Shown: positions 39,057-48,118 of the stretch, piece by piece
How the letters are laid out: each line of letters begins with the position of its first letter
How positions within the stretch are numbered: the stretch's first letter is position 1
NCBI GenBank assembly: GCA_019058315.1
Contig: JAHPZH010000003.1
Span: 268,451-332,450 of the forward strand
Origin: Candidatus Helarchaeota archaeon
GTDB taxonomy: Archaea > Asgardarchaeota > Lokiarchaeia > Helarchaeales > RDOG01
DNA length: 64,000 nucleotides
Direction: 5' to 3'
Program-made: the position numbers and the translations under genes
The notes under the pieces: generated by a model
What the model was told of the DNA's origin: nothing
Database searches by the model: none
What the model saw: the letters and a program-made list of their open reading frames with translations, nothing else

Positions 39057-39226
39057 AATAAAGCATAAATTATAAAATATTCTCTAATTCTTTTTTTTTA
39101 GAAAAATCTATTTTTTTGAATAATTATAAAAACTAAATGATTAAAATTTATAACTAATTAGACAATTTCGGATAAATTTATTTAAAAAAAATCAATATCA
39201 ATTTAGATAAACTAGAGGTTTTTTTA

Positions 39227-40705
39227 TTGACTGAAGAAAGAATCATAACCATTCTCCAGCAAATTGTTGGAGAAGATAGGGCAACTGCTGATGATGCTGA
39301 GATGATCGCATACTCCAGAGACCAGCATTACATGTTTAATAAACCTATGATTCCAAATTACGTAGTAAAACCGATAAATAAAGGTCAAATAAAACAAATT
39401 TTAAGTCTAGCAAATCGCCATAGAATACCAATTGTACCTTTAGCACAAGGAGTTAACATCAGAGGATTGTGCATCCCAACAGAGGGAGGCATAATATTAG
39501 ATATGAGAAATATGAACCAGATAAAAGAAATAAACCTTGAAATGATGACAGCTACAATTGAGCCAGGAGTTTCTGTAGGACAATTAGTAGCGGCATGCAG
39601 AAAATTAGGAGTTAGACCTGCGATTCCAGGGTCCCCCGCAACAGTTAGTGCATTTGCGAATTATATGCTAAGAGGAGTCTATCATTCCAATCCCTTGGAT
39701 GGAATTGATCATGTACTTTGTATGGAGATTATGTTACCTACAGGTGAGACTATAAAAACTGGATCAAGTGCAATTACGACCTCCTATGGACCATATTGTA
39801 GATGGTTTGGACCTGACCTAACTGGTTTATTTCAAGGTGTTCCTGGAGCCTTTGGAATAATAGTTGAAATGACTGTTAAATTATATGATTTTCCAGAAGA
39901 ATCAAGATTTTTGGGTTATGGATTTGATACATGGGAAAAAGCAACTGAATTTGCTATGGAAGTCCAGCGTCGAGTTATCCCCAATTTGATGTGGCTTATT
40001 GATTGGTTAGCTCTCACAGTTGTAAGTGGAATGTTTAAAAGAAAGGACATAATGGAGAAATCCACTAAAGCATCGATGCCCCATTGTACTGTTCCTGTTT
40101 TAATTGAAGGTGAAAAAGACTTAGTTGATTTTAAGTTAAATCGGCTAAAACAAATCCTGGAAAAGGTCCCTCCCGACAGACAACCACTAACGGACATAGA
40201 TACTGCAATTCAACAACCTGAAAGTGGTGGTACAGGTCAAGGAATGAGCTCTGAAGAATTCCTCGGTGGTCGTAATGTCGCAGGAATGTTAAAAATGGGT
40301 TATTATTTTGCGTTAGCTTTTTTTCATCCCCTTAAGACAGGACCAGAGTTATTCAAAATTTTTAAGGATGTCGGTGAGGATAATGGATTTGATAGAGATA
40401 TTGTTTCGTTTGTTTCTACACCAACAGCTACAGGAGCGAACAATTGGTCAGGACAATGTACTTATTCAGAAGGAGAATTATTTGTGGACCAAACAGAACC
40501 AGGTATGATGGATAAATTACGGAAGTTTAGTACACAAAGTATCCAGAAAATCTTAGATGCAAAGTTGATATACTCTTGGTTTAGACCATATGCCCAAGTC
40601 CTTGAAATTACATTAGATAGGGCAGGCGCAACAGGACTTTTCTTAAGAAAGCTTAAAAACTTAATAGATCCGAACAATATCATGAACCCAGGAAAATTTC
40701 TATAG
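39227..40705 (+). CDS. FAD-linked oxidase (GlcD-like)
   Basis: The 492-residue flavoprotein has the PCMH/VAO-type FAD fold: VPLAQGVNIRGLCIPTEGG-like PP-loop (about 70-90), EPGVSVGQLVAACRKLG and FQGVPGAFGIIVEMTVKLY, then the FAD-oxidase C-terminal domain ending IDPNNIMNPGKF. Family members oxidise 2-hydroxy acids such as glycolate or lactate and pair with an Fe-S subunit. The start is TTG 39227 after an AGAGGT site. The next gene starts 10 bases after this one, preceded by AGGAGGA. In ACR or MCR archaea this kind of gene pairs with HdrD-like proteins. Confidence 0.88.
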   Translation: MTEERIITILQQIVGEDRATADDAEMIAYSRDQHYMFNKPMIPNYVVKPINKGQIKQILSLANRHRIPIVPLAQGVNIRGLCIPTEGGIILDMRNMNQIKEINLEMMTATIEPGVSVGQLVAACRKLGVRPAIPGSPATVSAFANYMLRGVYHSNPLDGIDHVLCMEIMLPTGETIKTGSSAITTSYGPYCRWFGPDLTGLFQGVPGAFGIIVEMTVKLYDFPEESRFLGYGFDTWEKATEFAMEVQRRVIPNLMWLIDWLALTVVSGMFKRKDIMEKSTKASMPHCTVPVLIEGEKDLVDFKLNRLKQILEKVPPDRQPLTDIDTAIQQPESGGTGQGMSSEEFLGGRNVAGMLKMGYYFALAFFHPLKTGPELFKIFKDVGEDNGFDRDIVSFVSTPTATGANNWSGQCTYSEGELFVDQTEPGMMDKLRKFSTQSIQKILDAKLIYSWFRPYAQVLEITLDRAGATGLFLRKLKNLIDPNNIMNPGKFL

Positions 40706-40710
40706 GAGGA
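40704..40710 (+). promoter_or_regulatory. Shine-Dalgarno site of the HdrD-like gene
   Basis: AGGAGGA, 5 bases before the ATG at 40716, and overlapping the stop of the GlcD-like gene by two bases. This suggests tight translation coupling. Confidence 0.6.
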
Positions 40711-40715
40711 ATATT

Positions 40716-41903
40716 ATGTCTCTTGATTTATTAGAAAAATATTCTAAAATTGTTTATTACTGTTCACACTGTCGATTATGCTCTATAGCAAACTACCATC
40801 TTTTAAAAGATTGGGTTCCTATTTGTCCCTCAGGCGAATATTTCAAATTTGAAAGTTATTTCTCCTCGGGAAGAATGGAATTAATACGTGGATTATTAGA
40901 AGGAGAACTCAAACGCACTAAAACTGAAACTATAATGAAAATAGCATTCGGCTGCCAAGTTTGTGGAGGTTGTTATACACAGTGCTCAGATCACACAGCC
41001 TTAGGAGAAACTCAGCAACAGGTGGAAACCTTTGAGGATTTAAGAACTGCACTTGTTGATATGTATGGAGCATTACCTAAACATCAAGAATTAGCTGATG
41101 ATACTACTAAGGACCATAATCCCTATAAGGATAGCAATAATAATCGTTTCAATTGGTTAGAGGGAAAAAATATTCCCGCAGGGTCAAAAACAATCTATTT
41201 TGCAGGTTGCACCGCCTCATTTCGGGAGCAAGAAATTGCTAAAGCTACTGTCAACCTGCTAGAAGCGGTAGGGCAAGATTTTTCTATTCTTGGACCAGAT
41301 GAATGGTGTTGTGGATCTCCACTTCTTAGAACAGGGCAGAGAAAAGTTGCGATGCCTCTCATTGAACATAATTATAATATATTAAAAGAAAGAGGGATTG
41401 AAAGAATAATAACAAGTTGTGCTGGCTGTTATCAGACCATTAAAAACGATTATCCCAAATTTTTAGGTAAGAAATTGGATATTAAAATTGTCCACTCTGT
41501 CCAATTTTTCCAAAATAAAATTAAAAGTGGAGAGTTGAAATTAAAAGGAAAAGATCTTAAAATTACTTATCATGACCCCTGCCATATTGCTAGACATGCA
41601 AACATTAGAAAAGCTCCACGTAAAGTAATAGAAGCCATACCTAATATAAAATTTGAAGAATTTCAACGGAATAAAAAGAATGCTTGGTGTTGCGGAGCAG
41701 GTGGTGGAGTTAAGAAAGCTTTTGGCGATTTTGCAAATTGGACAGCTAATCAACGAATACTAGAAGCGGATAAAATTAAAGATTTACAAGCTATCGTATC
41801 AACATGCCCTTTCTGTAAAAATAATTTAAAACAAGCTGTTGAAAGAATGGGTCGAAAATATAGAGTAATGGACTTAACTGAGTTATTGCAAGAGTGTATA
41901 TAA
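40716..41903 (+). CDS. HdrD/GlcF-like iron-sulfur protein with two CCG domains
   Basis: The 395-residue protein has an N-terminal ferredoxin-like part, CSHCRLC (16-22) with CPSG (37), then FGCQVCGGCYTQCSD, both ligating 4Fe-4S clusters. Two CCG domains follow, WCCGSPLL with SCAGCYQ and WCCGAGGG with STCPFCKNN. This is the HdrD/GlcF architecture whose CCG cysteines hold a non-cubane cluster that cleaves CoM-S-S-CoB. The AGGAGGA at 40704-40710 gives strong translation. With the GlcD-like subunit it could be a heterodisulfide reductase or a 2-hydroxyacid dehydrogenase; the neighbouring mcr genes favour the former. There is no transmembrane cytochrome subunit nearby. Confidence 0.87.
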   Translation: MSLDLLEKYSKIVYYCSHCRLCSIANYHLLKDWVPICPSGEYFKFESYFSSGRMELIRGLLEGELKRTKTETIMKIAFGCQVCGGCYTQCSDHTALGETQQQVETFEDLRTALVDMYGALPKHQELADDTTKDHNPYKDSNNNRFNWLEGKNIPAGSKTIYFAGCTASFREQEIAKATVNLLEAVGQDFSILGPDEWCCGSPLLRTGQRKVAMPLIEHNYNILKERGIERIITSCAGCYQTIKNDYPKFLGKKLDIKIVHSVQFFQNKIKSGELKLKGKDLKITYHDPCHIARHANIRKAPRKVIEAIPNIKFEEFQRNKKNAWCCGAGGGVKKAFGDFANWTANQRILEADKIKDLQAIVSTCPFCKNNLKQAVERMGRKYRVMDLTELLQECI

Positions 41904-42052
41904 TTTCGCAATTTTTGATTATTTTATTTATCAAAGATTGCGATATCAGTCATCTTTTTTTTTAAGTCTTTAAAATTCTAAAAAGTCCTTATTCAAATAA
42001 ATAAAAAATAATGTATTTTATATAATATAAAAAAAGTAAATCTCAATCAAAT

Positions 42053-42262
42053 CTATGGAATTTCAAGACACATTTCTTTTGCTTTTCTTACTAATTCGTC
42101 TAGTTCATCTAATTTTTTTCCTATCTTTACTAATTCTTTACCTTTATATTTTTCTTTAGCTGTATCAACATTTTCTTGAATTGAGTTTATTATATCACCT
42201 GTAGATTCTAATAAATCCATTATTTGTTCAATAATTTTATCTCTTTTTTCTTCTATACTCAA
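42053..42262 (-). CDS. Small coiled-coil protein, unknown
   Basis: The 69-residue protein begins MSIEEKRDKIIEQIMDLLE and is almost all helix with heptad-like hydrophobics, rich in Lys and Glu. No domain is recognised. It is read on the minus strand after the membrane zinc-ribbon gene, with a 96-base gap. Its size and composition are compatible with a real small gene, but support is limited to composition and start context. Confidence 0.4.
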   Translation of the reverse strand: MSIEEKRDKIIEQIMDLLESTGDIINSIQENVDTAKEKYKGKELVKIGKKLDELDELVRKAKEMCLEIP

Positions 42263-42358
42263 AACCTTTCTCTCCTAGCGTTTTATTCTAATATATTTTA
42301 TAATTTTTTTATTTTTCATTGATGCTTTCTTTTATAAAAATTTAAAAATTACTGAATA

Positions 42359-43168
42359 TCATTTCTCTAATTTTTGAAATTCCCATAAATCAATCTCATT
42401 TTCACAGACGGGACAAGATGCTTTTACTTTTATCCATTCCAAAAACTCGGTCTTATGAAGTTTAGTTCCACAAAATGGACAAATTGCAGTAGCTTCTTCA
42501 CTTTTTATATAATTTTGGCAAATTGCGCAAATACTTATTTTTAAACCACAATTAACGCAAAATTTTGCATCCTTTTGAATTAGTTCAAAACAATTTGGAC
42601 ATGTATTTTCCAATTCTTTTTCGATTGGACTTTCTCTAATAGGAATCAGATATGCTTCTTCTCTTTCAACTTCGCCAGGAGTTTCAGTCCGTTTCAATAT
42701 ATAGAAAGCTGATGATCCAGATATGAATTGACTAACAATTAATAAAATACGTAAATTGGAGGAATTGAGAGTTTGAATTCCACTATTAAAAATAAATATT
42801 AACAAATAAAAAATCAAGATTTCACGGATATCACTAGTTTCTATTAAAAAAATATAAAATAAGGTATTTGATAAAGTCTGGAAGCGAATCCAATACATAT
42901 TGTAAATGGAACCTATTAATAGCATATTCCATATTATTAAACCTAATATAAATCCTGTTTTTACATAATTTCTAAATTTAACTTCATCCGAATCGTTTAC
43001 AAAGAGAAATGAAACAATTATATCAAATATCCCTAATATTAAACTGAATAAAAAAGACCCACCACGTACTATAAAGGTCAATATTATAGATATCAAAACA
43101 TTAAAAAACCCCAGAACTTTTATTTTTGTAAATTCCTCCATAATTTCCACACTTATACTGATTTTCAA
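42359..43168 (-). CDS. Membrane protein with C-terminal zinc ribbons
   Basis: The 269-residue protein has about four or five hydrophobic segments in residues 15-155 and then a cysteine-rich C-terminal part with CPNC and CVNC, CAIC and CPFC, and a final CPVC. These are double-zinc-ribbon motifs. It has no signal sequence. The zinc part should be cytoplasmic and may bind proteins or nucleic acid. It is divergent from mcrB, with 143 bases between starts, so a shared promoter region exists. Confidence 0.65.
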   Translation of the reverse strand: MKISISVEIMEEFTKIKVLGFFNVLISIILTFIVRGGSFLFSLILGIFDIIVSFLFVNDSDEVKFRNYVKTGFILGLIIWNMLLIGSIYNMYWIRFQTLSNTLFYIFLIETSDIREILIFYLLIFIFNSGIQTLNSSNLRILLIVSQFISGSSAFYILKRTETPGEVEREEAYLIPIRESPIEKELENTCPNCFELIQKDAKFCVNCGLKISICAICQNYIKSEEATAICPFCGTKLHKTEFLEWIKVKASCPVCENEIDLWEFQKLEK

Positions 43169-43243
43169 AAATATAATATATTACATAATTCACAAAAATT
43201 TTAAATTATTTTATTTTGAAAATGTACCTAAAATAAGGCATTT

Positions 43244-43253
43244 CTTTAAATAA
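43244..43253 (+). promoter_or_regulatory. Candidate TATA box for mcrB
   Basis: CTTTAAATAA lies about 58 bases before the mcrB ATG, in the divergent region shared with the membrane zinc-ribbon gene. The match is reasonable, but AT-rich DNA makes chance hits common. Confidence 0.35.
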
Positions 43254-43300
43254 AAATAAATTTAATTGTGGTTATAATAAATTTTATTTTATTTTTGAAA

Positions 43301-43304
43301 GAGG
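43301..43304 (+). promoter_or_regulatory. Shine-Dalgarno site of mcrB
   Basis: GAGG is 7 bases from the ATG at 43312, supporting this start. Confidence 0.5.
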
Positions 43305-43311
43305 AATTACC

Positions 43312-44703
43312 ATGAAGTATAAAGATAAAATTGATTTATACGATGGAAGAAACAATTGCATAGCTTCAGACATTCCATTAGAAGCAATATCACCATTACA
43401 TAATCCATATATTAAAAAAGTGCTTAATTTTGTTAAACGCACTTCTATTATTAATTTGGGAAAGCTTCAGAATGTAATGAAAAAAGGTACAGTCGGTGTT
43501 ATGACGGCAGTTAAACAAGATGAATGTAAAGTTATGAACACATTAGATATACCCATAGTTAAAGATGCTCCAGAGATTGCTGAACGTATTAAGAAACTAA
43601 TTGAGGTCCCAAATTATAATGGGACTCCTGATGATACAGAAGTTTTTCTGTGTGGTAATAATGAAATTATGCTTGTTAAAATGCCAAAAGCTAGGATGGA
43701 TTTAGCTGCTAGTAGAGATGTAGTATATACTTTTCCTGGTCAAGCTCTAGCTCAAGTGCTATCAGAAATGTATGATATTAACCCAGAAACAAATCCAGAC
43801 CATTGTGGTCTTATAAAAACTGCATTGTATGGAAGATATCCCCAAACTGTTCAATTTGCACCAGGAAACGTTATGGGCGCTTTTTTAAACCCCCCACAGA
43901 CTCAAGAGGGGGTTGGAATCGGATATAGGTTAACAACAATAAATAATATTGTAGCATTGACAGATAAAATTACTTTAGACGCAGTAGCGCTATGTTCAAT
44001 TCTAGAACAGGGCTGCCAATTAGAAACTGGTAATGCCGCAGGTTGGTATGAACGTTACTGTTTGCTGGGTATGGCATATCAAGGACTTAACGCAAATAAT
44101 ATTGTTATGGATTTTGTAATAGAGAATAAATCAGGAACAGTTGGAGATGTTATTCGCTCACTTATGGAACGAGCTATTAATGATGGTATTATTAAACAAA
44201 AAGGAGAAAAATATCCAGATATCTTATTCTCGGGTTACAAACTATATTCAACTTCAGATCCTTCATTATGGAATGCATATAATTGCACAGGGTTGTTAGC
44301 TGCATCTATTATTAATGTAGGAGCAAGTCGTGCAGCACAGTGTGTATCCGCAGTATTAGGTGCATATCCCGATTTAATAGCTTTTGAATCAGGAGGTTTG
44401 CCAGATCCCGATTTCGGTCGTATTATGGGAACTGGACTCGGGTTTTGTTTCTATACACATTCAATTTATGGCGGAGCTGGACCTGGAGCTTTTTCTCTTG
44501 ATCACGTATTAGTCCGTCACACCTCTGGGTTCTTCACTCCATGTGTTGCTGCAGCTATGTGCTTGGATGCGGGAACCCAAGTTTTTAGCCCAGAAGTAAC
44601 AAGTGGAAGTATGTTTAAGATTAAAGAGGTAATTGATATCTTTAAAAATCCATTAAATAAAGTCGCCGAGGCGGCGGAGGAGATAAAATCTAAAATAAAG
44701 TAG
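43312..44703 (+). CDS. mcrB: Methyl/alkyl-coenzyme M reductase beta subunit
   Basis: The 463-residue subunit ends with the McrB signature block FCFYTHSIYGGAGPG (about 378-392), the LVRHTSGFFTPCVAAAM stretch and LDAGTQVFSPEVTSG. Against methanogen McrB, Phe380 and Tyr386 occupy the places of Phe361 and Tyr367 that line the CoB channel. The GGGG before PG is GGAG. mcrG follows one base later, so these are one operon. The start is the ATG at 43312. The N-terminal DKIDLYDGR is also typical. With McrA and McrG it would form an alpha2beta2gamma2 enzyme bearing F430. Confidence 0.96.
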   Translation: MKYKDKIDLYDGRNNCIASDIPLEAISPLHNPYIKKVLNFVKRTSIINLGKLQNVMKKGTVGVMTAVKQDECKVMNTLDIPIVKDAPEIAERIKKLIEVPNYNGTPDDTEVFLCGNNEIMLVKMPKARMDLAASRDVVYTFPGQALAQVLSEMYDINPETNPDHCGLIKTALYGRYPQTVQFAPGNVMGAFLNPPQTQEGVGIGYRLTTINNIVALTDKITLDAVALCSILEQGCQLETGNAAGWYERYCLLGMAYQGLNANNIVMDFVIENKSGTVGDVIRSLMERAINDGIIKQKGEKYPDILFSGYKLYSTSDPSLWNAYNCTGLLAASIINVGASRAAQCVSAVLGAYPDLIAFESGGLPDPDFGRIMGTGLGFCFYTHSIYGGAGPGAFSLDHVLVRHTSGFFTPCVAAAMCLDAGTQVFSPEVTSGSMFKIKEVIDIFKNPLNKVAEAAEEIKSKIK

Positions 44704-44704
44704 G

Positions 44705-45514
44705 GTGATTATTATTCCTGAAGAAAAACCAAAAGATAAAATAAAGTATCAGAGACAATTTTATCCTGGAACGGAAAAAGTATCTGAACGCAGAAGAAAA
44801 ATCATGGATCCTAATCGTAGATTAGTTAAATTGCGTGATATTCCAGATGACGATATTATCCTTTTACTTGGACATAGAGCTCCAGGGGCTTTATATGCTA
44901 GTGTTCACCCTCCATTGGATGAGATTTTAGAACACGAAGACCCAATTAAGTCAATAGTAGAACCAACTCCTGGTGCAAGGGCTGGTGATCGAATGCGGTT
45001 TGTTCAATTTACAGATTCTTTCTGGAGACCTCCATTTGCACCTTGGTTGCGAGCTAGAACATATTTCACTCGGTTTAGGGGGCTGGATACAGTTATTTAT
45101 TCAGGGCGACAACTTTTAGAAATGCGTGAAAGAGACTTAGAAGCTACCACCAAACTCCTTATAGAAACAGAAGTTTTCGATCCCGCTCGGACTGCACTTC
45201 GAGGAATCACAGTTCATGGACATGCATTACGTTTAGACTCCGATGGATTGATGTTTGACGCACGGAGGAGATATATTTATGATAAAGACATAGACGAAGT
45301 TGTTTATCATAAAAATATGAATGCCGAAGTTCTAGATATCCCTGTACCTGTCGGTAGACCTATGTCAGATGAGGAACTACAAGAATATGACGTTACATAC
45401 CGTTGGGATACTACAGCATATAAAAGCCGAACAGAATTGCTCATGATAGTCACGCGAATAACAAGAATGCGCATCTTGGGTGGTTTTAAACCAGATTTAG
45501 TTGCAAATATGTAA
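44705..45514 (+). CDS. mcrG: Methyl/alkyl-coenzyme M reductase gamma subunit
   Basis: The 269-residue subunit carries PGTEKVSERRRKIMDP, DDDIILLLGHRAPGA, SVHPPLDEI, VEPTPGARAGDRMRFVQFTD and the SGRQLLEMRERDLE motif, then TVHGHALRLDSDGLMFD. All these are McrG hallmarks. In the alpha-facing loop the motif reads DSFWRPPFAPWLR, more aromatic than in methanogens. The start is GTG at 44705 (1 base after the mcrB stop). It ends in a T-rich convergent region with the CoADR gene. Confidence 0.95.
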   Translation: MIIIPEEKPKDKIKYQRQFYPGTEKVSERRRKIMDPNRRLVKLRDIPDDDIILLLGHRAPGALYASVHPPLDEILEHEDPIKSIVEPTPGARAGDRMRFVQFTDSFWRPPFAPWLRARTYFTRFRGLDTVIYSGRQLLEMRERDLEATTKLLIETEVFDPARTALRGITVHGHALRLDSDGLMFDARRRYIYDKDIDEVVYHKNMNAEVLDIPVPVGRPMSDEELQEYDVTYRWDTTAYKSRTELLMIVTRITRMRILGGFKPDLVANM

Positions 45515-45516
45515 AA

Positions 45517-45536
45517 TTTTTTTTCCTATTTTTTTA
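45517..45536. terminator. T-tracts between convergent mcrG and CoADR genes
   Basis: Runs of eight and seven T (45517-45524 and 45529-45535) in a 37-base convergent gap match archaeal transcription terminators on the plus strand. Confidence 0.4.
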
Positions 45537-45551
45537 ATGATTTTAAAAAGC

Positions 45552-47942
45552 CTACTGAATTTCTTTTCGTTGTTTAGTGCTAGGAAATCCCTTTCGAAGC
45601 CATCCTATCATCCCACCGATTAGGTTTCGAACATCTTTAAAACCCGCTTGAGCTAATAGTCGAGCTGCCATCATCGATCTCATTCCAGAATGACATATTG
45701 TTACGATTTCTTTATCCTTAAATTCATTAAATTCTTCAATTTTATTCATTAATTCGCCCAGTGGAATTAATTTAGAACTTTTAATATGCCCTTCTGGACC
45801 GTAATATTCCTCTGGAGATCTTACATCTATAAGAAGGTCTGGCTTATCATCTGTTTCAAGACGTTCAAATAATTCATTTGGTTCTATATCTGATAAAGCT
45901 GGGGAATCAGGTCTTCTTAATTCTTTTCTAGAAATTTTGGGTAGTTTAACTGGTGCAATAACATCATCTTTCGAAATTTTACCTTTTTGTAATATTGCTA
46001 CTATTTTTCCCATACTTTTTTCGAGATTTAATAGTTTAATATTATCTGTTAATTTAACATATGCTTCTACACTTGATTTAAAACCTGGATCTGTTGCGAA
46101 AATTTTTAATTTCTTTTCACTTTCCTCAGGAAGTGTTTCAAGACCTTTTATTAGAGCATTCAATGGACCAGGACAGCTCAAACCACTAGCATCAATTTCA
46201 ATAAATTCATTACTTTCTTGAGATTTATCTTTGATAAATTCCTCCATAATTTCTTGAGGACTACCACATGCATTTATGATTTCCTCAGTTGTTGCCCTCG
46301 CCATTTCAAAAAGTCTAAATCCACCAGTTAAATTATAAACTTCTTTAAAGCCATTTAGTAATAACATTCTCGATGCCAAATAACTTCTAAAACCAGTTTC
46401 GCAAAACACATAGATTGGTTTATTCCTAGGAATTTCATCTAATCTTTTTCGTAATTCATCTACATGGATATTAATAGCGGCTTCTATAGGTCTTGTCTTA
46501 AATTCTGCTGGTGTTCTAACATCTAGAATAAAACCACCATTTTCTTTAATTTTTTCATAATCATGATAATGCCAAATTGGCATATCACCTTTAATAAAAT
46601 TTGAAGCTATAAAGCCAGCCATATTTATAGGATCCTTAGCCGAACTATAGGGTGGAGCATAAGATAATTCTAATTCTTCCAGATCGAAAACTGTTCCTCC
46701 CATTTTTATTATCGTTGAAATTATATCTATCCTTTTTTCAGCTCCAGAACCGCCAACAATTTGAGCACCTAAAATTTTTCCAGAAGACTTATTGAAGATT
46801 AATTTGAATGCTAATGGAACTGCACCTGGATAATAACCTGCATGATTATTAGGATGAAGAAATATTTTTTCATATTCATTTCCATTATTTTTTAATGTTT
46901 TTTCAGTTAAACCTACAAAAGCAGCAGTAAGATCGAAGATTTTAACAACAGAAGCACCTAATGCCCCATTATATTCTGAATCTCGACCAGCAATATTATT
47001 TGCAGCAATTCTTCCTTGCTTATTAGCAGGTCCTGCTAATGGAACCAGAGTAGGCTCATTTGTTTGAAGATTTAAAATTTGTACAGCATCTCCAACAGCA
47101 TAAATATGAGGATCTGACGTTTGCATTTGTTTATTGACTATTATATGTCCTCTAGGACTCATTTTGAGGTTTGAATCTTTAAGAAAAGCAGTTTCAGGTT
47201 TTATACCAATTGACATAATAATTAAATCAGTTTCGATTATTCTACCACTTCTAGTTTTAACATAAGGTCTATTTTTTTCAGTTCGTCCAAAAGAATCAAC
47301 CCCATCTTCTAATACCAAGCAAATTCCATTTAAAATTAATTCTTGATGGATAAATTGACACATTTCTTTGTCCATAGGAGGCATAACTTGGTCTAACATT
47401 TCAACTATTTTTACTTTCACTCCCATTTGACGTAAGTTCTCCGCAATCTCTAGACCAATAAATCCTCCTCCTATAACAACTACGTGTTCTGGTTTTTTAT
47501 TATCTACATAATTCCTAATAGCCACTGCATCAGGAATTGTTTTTAAGGTGAAAATCGGAACATCATCAATTCCGGGTAAATTTGGTCTTATTGCTCTAGC
47601 CCCTGGTGATAAAATAAGATAATCGTAGGATAGATCATACTCAGATTTATTTTTTAGATCTTTAATTTTAACTTGTTTATTATTTTGGTCTACTGAAATA
47701 GCTTCATGATTAATACGGACGTCAATATTATATCTATTGAGAAATCTTGAAATTGGTACTAATTCTAATGCCTTACGATCTTTGATATCACCACCTATAT
47801 AATAAGGCAGACCACAATTTGCAAATGATACATATGATCCTTTTTCAATCATTATTATATCAAAATCTTCATTAAGTCGGCGCAATCTAGCAGCAGCAGA
47901 TGCTCCACCTGCCACACCACCTATAATTACCACTTTTACCAT
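45552..47942 (-). CDS. CoA-disulfide reductase-like flavoprotein fused to rhodanese, TusA and second rhodanese domains
   Basis: From ATG 47942 the protein is about 796 residues (a TTG at 47957 would add five). Residues 1-440 are a CoADR/NADH-oxidase-type FAD enzyme: VVIIGGVAGGASAAAR, the single active Cys in SFANCGLPYYIGG (Cys43 as in CoADR), VVIGGGFIGLE and YAVGDA. Then a rhodanese (FCETGFRS), a TusA domain (GLSCPGP) and a final rhodanese (ICHSGMRS) follow; all keep their catalytic Cys. Such fusions reduce CoA-persulfide or polysulfide and move sulfane sulfur. It is downstream of mcrA on the same strand, 162-177 bases away. It might supply sulfur for MCR thioglycine, or act on CoM/CoB thiols, but neither is shown. 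Confidence 0.9.
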   Translation of the reverse strand: MVKVVIIGGVAGGASAAARLRRLNEDFDIIMIEKGSYVSFANCGLPYYIGGDIKDRKALELVPISRFLNRYNIDVRINHEAISVDQNNKQVKIKDLKNKSEYDLSYDYLILSPGARAIRPNLPGIDDVPIFTLKTIPDAVAIRNYVDNKKPEHVVVIGGGFIGLEIAENLRQMGVKVKIVEMLDQVMPPMDKEMCQFIHQELILNGICLVLEDGVDSFGRTEKNRPYVKTRSGRIIETDLIIMSIGIKPETAFLKDSNLKMSPRGHIIVNKQMQTSDPHIYAVGDAVQILNLQTNEPTLVPLAGPANKQGRIAANNIAGRDSEYNGALGASVVKIFDLTAAFVGLTEKTLKNNGNEYEKIFLHPNNHAGYYPGAVPLAFKLIFNKSSGKILGAQIVGGSGAEKRIDIISTIIKMGGTVFDLEELELSYAPPYSSAKDPINMAGFIASNFIKGDMPIWHYHDYEKIKENGGFILDVRTPAEFKTRPIEAAINIHVDELRKRLDEIPRNKPIYVFCETGFRSYLASRMLLLNGFKEVYNLTGGFRLFEMARATTEEIINACGSPQEIMEEFIKDKSQESNEFIEIDASGLSCPGPLNALIKGLETLPEESEKKLKIFATDPGFKSSVEAYVKLTDNIKLLNLEKSMGKIVAILQKGKISKDDVIAPVKLPKISRKELRRPDSPALSDIEPNELFERLETDDKPDLLIDVRSPEEYYGPEGHIKSSKLIPLGELMNKIEEFNEFKDKEIVTICHSGMRSMMAARLLAQAGFKDVRNLIGGMIGWLRKGFPSTKQRKEIQ

Positions 47943-48118
47943 TTTATCATTCCACAATTTAGGAAATAAGAATAATATTTTCTAATAAGTAAAGATTTTA
48001 TATATATAATTCTTCTAATGAAGGAATTAAAAAAAATAGAATGCTCTTAATGTATTTAAAATGTATTTAAATTATGATTTTAAACAGAATTATAAATTCA
48101 AAAAAAATAAAAAAAGTT

